Of a stretch of DNA of 9,845 nucleotides, positions 5,451 through 9,845 are shown one piece after another. The stretch is taken from assembly GCA_016190465.1 (NCBI GenBank), contig JACPQP010000026.1:1-9845 (forward strand), written 5' to 3'. The stretch is from Chloroflexota bacterium (GTDB lineage: Bacteria > Chloroflexota > UBA6077 > FW602-bin22 > JACPQP01). Position numbers and translations under genes: made by a program. Each line of letters starts with the position of its first letter. Within the stretch, counting starts at the first letter, position 1. Under the pieces are notes generated by a model, which worked only from the letters and a program-made list of their open reading frames with translations, had not been told where the DNA came from and did not search any database.

Positions 5451-7208
5451 TTAGTGCCTGCTCTCTCCACCAGTTGGTAGGATAAGTCGGACCTCAGTCC
5501 CCTCGCCGGGCCGGCTCGTGACGGTGAGTTCGCCCCCAAGACGCCTCGTCCGCTCACGCATGTTGCCGAGCCCGAACCCCGTGGTCGGCGCGGTCGTCGG
5601 GTCGAAGCCGACACCGTTGTCCCAAACCCGCAGCACCCAGTAGCCCTCGGTCGGATGAAGGGCAAGACCCGCTCGGCTCGCCGCGGCGTGGCGCGACACG
5701 TTCGCCACCGCCTCGCGGGCAATCTGGAAGAGCTCCTGGGCTCGCTCGGGGCCGAAGGCCTGCCCGGCGTCCTCCGCGAGGTCGAGATCGACGTCGACCA
5801 GGGCGTTGATCTTGAGCTCCTGCACCAGTCCCTCCAGGCCCGCCACCAGGCCCTGCGCATGAAAGACGTCGGCGCGCAGCCCGAAAATGTAGCTGCGAAT
5901 CTCGCGGATCGCCTCGTTGATGCTGTCGCGCGCCTGGACGAGTCGCGCGCGGGCAAGCGGCGGGTTGGCTTCGAGCACCTGCGACACGGCCTCAATGCTC
6001 AACCCGAGAGCGTAGAGCGATTGAATGGTCCCGTCGTGGAGATCCATCCCGATTCGCTCACGGTCCTCCAGGAGCGCTAGCCTGCGCTCTTGTTCTTCGA
6101 GCTGGCGGTGGGCGCTCGTGTCCCTGGAGATGCCAAGGTAGGCGACGGTGTCGCCGGCCGCGTTCCGGATAGGTGAGACGGTCACCACGATAGGGATGCG
6201 CCGCCCATCCTTGCGGATCCGCTCGGTGTCGTAGTTGGTGAGGACCTCGCCGCGACCCAGCGGGCCTCGCAGCAGACGCTTGACGTCGTCCAGCAAGTCT
6301 GGTGGTACCATCGGGAGCACCGTGCCAACCGCCTCTTCCCGAGTCCAGCCGTAGATCACCTCCGCCGCGTGGTTCCAACTGAGGATGCGTCCTTCCCGAT
6401 CCGTCGTCGTGATCGCGTCGCCGGAGCTCTCGATCAAGCGCTCAAACCGCTCGGCGGAGAGCTGGGCGCGCGCGTAGAGTTCGGCGTTGGCGAGGGCGAC
6501 CGCCACCTGGTTGGCCAGGCTGGTGAGCAGCGTGACTTCTTCATTGGCCCACACCGTCGGCGCCCGGTTGGCGACCAGCAATGCGCCCAGCCGTTGCTCA
6601 CCGGTGCGAAGTGGTGCGGCCAGCGCCGAGCGGAGGCCTTCCAACTCCAGTATCGGCGCTGACTCGAACCCGGGCGGGAGGCCCGACGCGGCGTCTTCGA
6701 TGGCCACGGGCTGGCCTGCCGCCACCACGTAGCCCGCGATACCTTCGCCCGGACCCAGCCGGATCGCTCGGAAGCTCCGGCCGCACTCGCCCATCGCCAC
6801 GAAGTGGTGCCAGTAGAGTGTCTCGCCGTCGGGGCCAACGCGAGCCAGACCCGCCGCGTCGGCTTCCAGCAATTCGCGCGCCCGGTCTACCACGAGCGCG
6901 ATCAACTGGTCGGCTTCGAGGAGCGCTGAGACCTCCGCCCCGATCTGGTGCAGCGTGCGAACCTGGTGAGCCTGAGCCAGAATCGTCCGCTCCTTGTCTT
7001 CGAGGAGGCGGAAGATGATGAGACTGAAAGCGATGACTCCAGCGATCATGATCGCCGCCGTCAGCAGGTGGGCGCCAGGCGGCGGGAGCGCCGGCTCGAG
7101 GAACAGGTAGAGTGCGAGTTCCGCGGTCAGCACGAATCCCGCAGGGAGCAAGATCGCCACCCGCCGCAAGCGAGGAAGGGAAATAGTGGCCGCACGTCCT
7201 ACCGTCAT
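5451..7208 (-). CDS. Membrane-bound GAF-PAS sensor histidine kinase (NarX/DegS-type)
   Basis: This is the sensor partner of the adjacent regulator. Two hydrophobic segments (about 17-38 and 47-67) form a short membrane hairpin with almost no extracytoplasmic loop, so sensing is probably cytoplasmic or within the membrane. A GAF domain follows (about 92-245), then a PAS domain (about 253-363, with GRILSWNHAAEVIYGWTREE and a PAC-like end VAYLGISRDTSAHRQ). The HisKA_3 dimerisation domain carries the phosphorylated H391 in RERIGMDLHDGTIQSLYALGL. The ATPase domain has an N-box (N503 in AVANVSRHAA), G1 (VWDNGVGFD, about 528-536) and G2 (TGFGLGNMRERTRRLGG, about 543-559). All kinase motifs look intact. 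The signal is unknown: the GAF domain has no ligand that I can name. ATG 7208 has a weak ribosome site; an in-frame stop lies a short way upstream, so little extension is possible. Confidence 0.95.
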   Translation of the reverse strand: MTVGRAATISLPRLRRVAILLPAGFVLTAELALYLFLEPALPPPGAHLLTAAIMIAGVIAFSLIIFRLLEDKERTILAQAHQVRTLHQIGAEVSALLEADQLIALVVDRARELLEADAAGLARVGPDGETLYWHHFVAMGECGRSFRAIRLGPGEGIAGYVVAAGQPVAIEDAASGLPPGFESAPILELEGLRSALAAPLRTGEQRLGALLVANRAPTVWANEEVTLLTSLANQVAVALANAELYARAQLSAERFERLIESSGDAITTTDREGRILSWNHAAEVIYGWTREEAVGTVLPMVPPDLLDDVKRLLRGPLGRGEVLTNYDTERIRKDGRRIPIVVTVSPIRNAAGDTVAYLGISRDTSAHRQLEEQERRLALLEDRERIGMDLHDGTIQSLYALGLSIEAVSQVLEANPPLARARLVQARDSINEAIREIRSYIFGLRADVFHAQGLVAGLEGLVQELKINALVDVDLDLAEDAGQAFGPERAQELFQIAREAVANVSRHAAASRAGLALHPTEGYWVLRVWDNGVGFDPTTAPTTGFGLGNMRERTRRLGGELTVTSRPGEGTEVRLILPTGGESRH

Positions 7209-7280
7209 CCGAAAAAACCCGCTGCTGACTACTTATGGCCACGTACTTGGTCCACGGGCCCCGAACTGAACTGTTCCTGG

Positions 7281-7310
7281 AATTTACTCGATAGCATTGC
7301 CGACGCGCAA
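7281..7310 (-). promoter_or_regulatory. Candidate promoter for the kinase-regulator operon
   Basis: On the minus strand TTGCGC (7310-7305) and TAAATT (7286-7281) lie 18 bp apart, about 70 bp upstream of the kinase start. Both hexamers match consensus at four of six positions. A run of six T follows GCAGCGGG just before the ATG, but I see no convincing attenuator stem. Confidence 0.4.
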
Positions 7311-7452
7311 GGCAGCGACAGTTACGCTAGTGTCCGAGCGATCGTTCCTGCCCATGGTGCCGTAGCCACGGCCGGCCCGATGCGGTACTATCAGACCGAC
7401 CAGTCCTCCAGCCGCCACTTGTCTTTTCGAGGACCAACGCGCCGCATGGCGA

Positions 7453-7490
7453 GCGAGGAATCTCGGGCGATGCGGGACGAGATCCCTCGC
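7453..7490. repeat. Imperfect inverted repeat sharing the GCGAGGAATCTCGG core
   Basis: GCGAGGAATCTCG (7453-7465) pairs with CGAGATCCCTCGC (7478-7490) with one mismatch and a 12-nt loop. The left arm, GCGAGGAATCTCGG, is identical to part of the inverted-repeat element at 8727-8814, so this is probably a worn or partial copy of the same dispersed element. A leader hairpin for the dehydrogenase gene is the alternative. Confidence 0.6.
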
Positions 7491-7614
7491 GGAGTTTGCC
7501 TCGCGGAGAGCACTGGGCTCGAACGACCGGTGCGGGAAGCGCGGCTGGAGGTACGGCACGACGCCGGAGCCGACCAGGTCTCAGGCAAGTTGGGTTCAGG
7601 AGGAACGGGAGCGT

Positions 7615-8601
7615 ATGCTGATTCGGATGGCGCAATACGGGACCAGACACGGGCACGCGAGCGGGAAGGCGCAGGCGTTGCGCAGCAACCCCGACGTCGA
7701 GTTCGCCGGGGTGTTCGAGCCGGATCCGGTGGCACGGGCGAGCGCCCAGCGACACTCGGCCTACGCGGGCGTTCACTGGTACGACTCTGAGGACGAACTG
7801 CTGGGGGACGACCGCACCATCGCCATTGCCATCGAGGGGCGCAACGACAAGAGCCTGGCGATGGCGCGAGCGGCGATCAGGGCCGGCAAGCACCTGTGGT
7901 ACGACAAGCCGGCCGGCGACGACTGGGCCGCCTTCCAGGAAGTGGTCGCAGTGGCCCAGGCGCGCGGCTTGCAGGTGCAGATGGGGTATATGTTCCGCTA
8001 TCACGAGGGGTTCCGCCGCATCGCCGGCTGGGTGCACACGGGGCTGCTGGGCGACGTGTTCGGCGCCCGGGCGCACATGTCCACCTCGCTCACGGTGCCC
8101 GCCCGCGAGGTGATCGCCCGGCACCGGGGAGGCATCTTCTACGACCTGGCCGGACACGTGCTGGACCAGATCGTCTGGCTGCTGGGGCGGCCGCACCACG
8201 TCGCCGGGTTCTTCCGCAACGACGGGACGCCCGAGGTGCCGCGGTTCAGCGATAACACGCTGGGGGTGCTCGAGTTCGAGCGGGCGATGGCCTTCGTCGA
8301 CATCGCCGCGATGGAGGCCCCGCCGATGGCCCGGCGCTTCGAGGTGTACGGGACCAGGGGCAGCGCGATCATGGAGCCCTTCGAGCCGGCCCGGGCGGTG
8401 CGGCTCTGTCTACAGGGACCACAGGATGGCTACACGGCCGGCGAACAGATGGTACCGCTGAAGGTGCAGACCCGCCAGGGGCTGTACGATCGGGAGCTGG
8501 TCGCGCTGCTCGCCACGCTGCACGGCGAGCAGCCGCCGGACCGCACGCTGGACCACGAACTGCTGGTGCAGGAGACGCTGCTCCGGGCCACGGGTAAGTA
8601 G
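7615..8601 (+). CDS. Gfo/Idh/MocA-family oxidoreductase
   Basis: This is probably an NAD(P)-dependent dehydrogenase acting on a sugar, inositol or related polyol in the cytoplasm; the substrate is not identifiable. The N-terminal Rossmann half starts RMAQYGTRHGHASGKAQAL (about 4-22), a glycine-rich turn that departs from the usual GxGxxG. It continues with an acidic strand end, FAGVFEPDP (31-38). The family signature EKP appears as WYDKPAG (95-101). The C-terminal half has IFYDLAGHVLDQIVWLLG (about 174-191), the place of the conserved catalytic histidine (H181). At 328 residues it is near the usual 330-360. ATG 7615 follows AGGAGG (7598-7603) by 11 bp; a second ATG at 7627 would cut off the first strand. 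It stands alone, divergent from the two-component operon and ended by a long hairpin. Its link to the glycosidase gene 5.6 kb away is speculative. Confidence 0.9.
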   Translation: MLIRMAQYGTRHGHASGKAQALRSNPDVEFAGVFEPDPVARASAQRHSAYAGVHWYDSEDELLGDDRTIAIAIEGRNDKSLAMARAAIRAGKHLWYDKPAGDDWAAFQEVVAVAQARGLQVQMGYMFRYHEGFRRIAGWVHTGLLGDVFGARAHMSTSLTVPAREVIARHRGGIFYDLAGHVLDQIVWLLGRPHHVAGFFRNDGTPEVPRFSDNTLGVLEFERAMAFVDIAAMEAPPMARRFEVYGTRGSAIMEPFEPARAVRLCLQGPQDGYTAGEQMVPLKVQTRQGLYDRELVALLATLHGEQPPDRTLDHELLVQETLLRATGK

Positions 8602-8655
8602 TCGTCAGCAGCGCCAGGCAGCTATCGGACAGCCTCTGCCTGGCGGCTGACTACT
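8597..8655 (+). terminator. Long hairpin after the dehydrogenase gene
   Basis: GTCAGC (8604-8609) plus CGCCAGGCAG (8612-8621) pair with CTGCCTGGCG (8636-8645) plus GCTGAC (8646-8651), with a two-base bulge and a 14-nt loop. AGTA/TACT extends the stem and includes the stop codon TAG (8599-8601). There is only a weak T-run (TTT at 8663-8665), so terminator function is likely but not certain. Confidence 0.6.
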
Positions 8656-8700
8656 GATGACGTTTGGCTACGTACCTGATCCCCCAGCGGCACTTCAGCA

Positions 8701-8814
8701 CTTGTCATTCCGAGCCGCAGCCCCGGTGTCATTCCGAGCCGCAGCGAGGAATCTCGGCCGTGGCCTTGACGCACCGTGGCGGAGATTCCTCGCCCTGCGG
8801 GGCTCGGAATGACA
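8701..8814. repeat. CATTCCGAG-type dispersed inverted-repeat element
   Basis: The left arm TGTCATTCCGAGCC (8727-8740) is the exact complement of GGCTCGGAATGACA (8801-8814). Inside it CGAGGAATCTC (8745-8755) pairs with GAGATTCCTCG (8782-8792, one G/A offset in the arms), giving a large cruciform-like fold with a spacer of about 26 bp. An extra partial left arm, TTGTCATTCCGAGCCGCAG, lies just before at 8702-8720. This element class is common in bacterial genomes and gives a false protein phrase, CHSEPQRGIS, when translated. It carries no gene. It sits between the 3' ends of the dehydrogenase and the repeat-protein gene. Confidence 0.88.
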
Positions 8815-8855
8815 GACAGGCTGTGGGGCTGGGAAGGACACGTGCGCCCGGAGGA

Positions 8856-9539
8856 TTAAGCCCGTGGCGTCCGCGCCCGCACTGGAGCCCAGGTGGCTTC
8901 GGGCGTCCTGGTCCCAACCGGCGTTCGGGTCGCCTGGGGCGTTCTCGTCCGTTCCGTGGTCCGACTCGCTTCGGGCGTCCTGGTCCCGCCCGGCGTTCGG
9001 GTCGCTTCCGGCGTCCTCGTCCTCACTGGCGGTCGGCTGGCTACCGGTGTGCGGTTCTGCTCGGGAGTGCGGACCGCCCGGGGCGTCTCCGTCCGCTCCG
9101 GAGGGCGACTGGCTTCAGGGGTCCTCGTCCGTTCCGGCGTCCGGCTGGCTTCGGGCGTCCGGGTCCACCCCGGCGGGCGCGTCGCTTCGGGGGTTCTCGT
9201 CTGTGCCGGCGCGGGGGTCGCCACGCGCGTCCGGATCGGCCCCGGTGTCCGCGTGGCCTCGAGCAAGCGCGTCCGCTGGGGCGCGGGCGTGGCCTGCGGG
9301 GTCCGGGACGCCCGCGGCGTCTTTGGCGGCTCGGCGATGCGGGTGGCCCTGACGACGGGCGTTGCGTCCGGCTGGCGGGTCTGCTGCGGGCGGGGCGTCC
9401 TCGCCGGCGTGGCGGTGGCATCTCCCGCGGCCGGCGAACGGGAAGACTCGGCCGCCAGCGCGCCCACCGGGATGGCGAACAGCAAGAGCATCGTGGCGCC
9501 AAGCAGGGCGCCACCTAGCGATCGTCGACCGGGCAGCAT
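8856..9539 (-). CDS. Secreted Arg/Thr/Pro-rich protein with 12-residue repeats
   Basis: I do not recognise a family. The 227-residue product starts with a signal peptide: MLPGRRSLGG, a hydrophobic core ALLGATMLLLFAIPVGALAA (about 11-30), and a probable signal-peptidase cut after ALA or LAA. The rest is low-complexity, proline-rich and probably disordered. From residue 114 to 221 it is nine units of 12 residues with the consensus TRTPEA(S/T)R(T/P)P(E/V/G)x. Three or more weaker units precede them from residue 78, and a part unit (ARTPRA) ends the protein. Arg strongly outnumbers acidic residues, so the chain is cationic. There are no cysteines, no second membrane segment and no anchor motif. 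ATG 9539 has AGGGGG six bases upstream; an ATG at 9623 is in frame but would put 28 residues before the signal. Long open frames on the opposite strand are by-products of the repeat. Surface or cell-wall spacer function is only a guess. Confidence 0.75.
   Translation of the reverse strand: MLPGRRSLGGALLGATMLLLFAIPVGALAAESSRSPAAGDATATPARTPRPQQTRQPDATPVVRATRIAEPPKTPRASRTPQATPAPQRTRLLEATRTPGPIRTRVATPAPAQTRTPEATRPPGWTRTPEASRTPERTRTPEASRPPERTETPRAVRTPEQNRTPVASRPPVRTRTPEATRTPGGTRTPEASRTTERTRTPQATRTPVGTRTPEATWAPVRARTPRA
8877..9308 (-). repeat. 36-bp tandem repeat coding for the 12-residue units
   Basis: About twelve degenerate 36-bp units lie in phase with the coding frame; the nine best are 8877-9200. 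The plus strand shows recurring GGCGTCC/GGCGTTC and CTTCGGGCGTC. Unit length is kept while the sequence drifts, as expected for selection on the protein period or for repeated slippage. Confidence 0.85.
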
Positions 9540-9651
9540 CCTGATCCCCCCTGCCGGTGGTGCTGTCCCCTGGCACGCGGCACCATCATTATAGACGCAC
9601 TGGCCGCCAGGCGCAAGGTTCATAACTAAGAAGAAGATCAGAATGAGGGTG

Positions 9652-9697
9652 AACCCGCACCATCGGGTTGCGCTCGTTCCGTGTCGCGCCGTACACT
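9652..9697 (+). promoter_or_regulatory. Candidate promoter with overlapping inverted repeat, upstream of the amidohydrolase gene
   Basis: TTGCGC (9668-9673) and TACACT (9692-9697) are 18 bp apart, about 90 bp before the ATG at 9786. AACCCG (9652-9657) and CGGGTT (9664-9669) form an inverted repeat that overlaps the first bases of the -35 box, which is a natural place for an activator or repressor site. No other feature was seen in 9540-9785 except the ribosome site GAGGGT (9773-9778). Confidence 0.4.
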
Positions 9698-9785
9698 CAC
9701 GCCGAGCCGCGCGGTCACATGCTGCTGGCGGCGCCGATCACGATGACTATGCCAGCGCGCGAATGACGAGACGAGGGTAAGCATC

Positions 9786-9845
9786 ATGGCTCTGACCACT
9801 GTCCTCCGCGCTTCACGTCTCATCGACGGGACGGGAACTCCGGCG
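9786..9845 (+). CDS. N-terminus of an amidohydrolase-like protein (cut by window edge)
   Basis: Only 20 codons are present, reading MALTTVLRASRLIDGTGTPA. The phrase LRASRLIDGTGTPA is the usual first beta-strand and turn of metal-dependent amidohydrolases of the imidazolonepropionase/prolidase-like group, where the next region would carry the HxH metal motif. GAGGGT at 9773-9778, 7 bp upstream, fits a start at ATG 9786. The catalytic core lies outside the window, so substrate and completeness cannot be judged. Confidence 0.7.
   Translation, partial: MALTTVLRASRLIDGTGTPA

Larger units (their letters stand above)
7209..7614. other. Divergent intergenic region between kinase and dehydrogenase
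   Basis: This stretch of 406 bp has no gene I can support. The kinase-side end holds the candidate promoter above. The middle holds an imperfect inverted repeat (7453-7490). The dehydrogenase end carries AGGAGG (7598-7603). Open frames cross it on both strands, but they have no family motifs and overlap the real genes, so they are not called. No riboswitch, tRNA or clear dehydrogenase promoter was recognised. Confidence 0.6.

Noticed and set aside
7480..7614. T-box or other riboswitch before the dehydrogenase gene
   Set aside because: No T-box sequence, antiterminator or known aptamer consensus could be matched; only simple hairpins are seen.
6948..7790. Plus-strand open frame of 280 codons across the divergent intergenic region
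   Set aside because: It overlaps both the kinase N-terminus and the dehydrogenase start, is low-complexity and has no motif.
7327..8199. Minus-strand open frame of 290 codons opposite the dehydrogenase
   Set aside because: Antisense frame over a gene with clear family motifs; GC-rich codon bias explains its openness.
8664..9518. Plus-strand open frame of 284 codons opposite the repeat protein
   Set aside because: It starts in the CATTCCGAG element (giving CHSEPQRGIS), has no ribosome site or family motif, and is the antisense shadow of the 36-bp repeat.
8893..9594. Second plus-strand open frame with GVLV/GVRVA repeats
   Set aside because: It mirrors the same in-phase repeat. The minus strand has a ribosome site, a signal peptide and a sensible codon pattern; this frame has none.

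Overview
This is a GC-rich bacterial window of ordinary chromosomal character. It holds one tmRNA gene, seven complete protein genes and the first 20 codons of an eighth. The base composition, the compact two-component pair, the dispersed CATTCCGAG-type inverted repeat and the GGGCGC hairpins would fit a Chloroflexota lineage such as the Thermomicrobia/Sphaerobacter group. That placement is an inference; no gene here fixes the taxonomy.

Left part (1-2052, plus strand): three copies of a 42-43 bp G/C-rich tandem repeat run up to the tmRNA gene ssrA (162-518). Its readable tag ends in ALAA and it has no encoded CCA. A strong intrinsic terminator follows, then a recognisable promoter and a short leader hairpin ahead of a family 4 glycosidase (MelA-like alpha-galactosidase/alpha-glucosidase). 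A hairpin separates this gene from the convergent next one.

Middle part (2039-7208, minus strand): a stand-alone phosphoribosyltransferase with its own promoter, then a cluster of three GC hairpins. Beyond them lie a lipoprotein with a predicted beta-propeller, a NarL-type response regulator and a GAF-PAS histidine kinase. Transcription runs kinase, regulator, lipoprotein. Kinase and regulator are separated by 2 bp. The gap between regulator and lipoprotein holds two closely similar 16-bp palindromes that look like operators of a LuxR/NarL-type regulator. The simplest reading is a sensor-regulator pair that controls the neighbouring lipoprotein gene. The lipoprotein has histidines at the start of several propeller strands, which makes a metal or redox role possible but unproven.

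Right part (7209-9845): a divergent intergenic region of about 400 bp, a Gfo/Idh/MocA-family dehydrogenase (plus), a hairpin, an inverted-repeat element, and a secreted Arg/Thr/Pro-rich protein built of 12-residue repeats (minus). At the edge is the start of an amidohydrolase-like gene (plus) with a plausible promoter. The glycosidase and the Gfo/Idh enzyme both belong to NAD-dependent sugar-acting families but lie too far apart to be an operon.

I did not find a clearly new multi-gene system. The best candidates for follow-up are the palindrome-flanked lipoprotein/two-component locus and the cationic 12-residue repeat protein.
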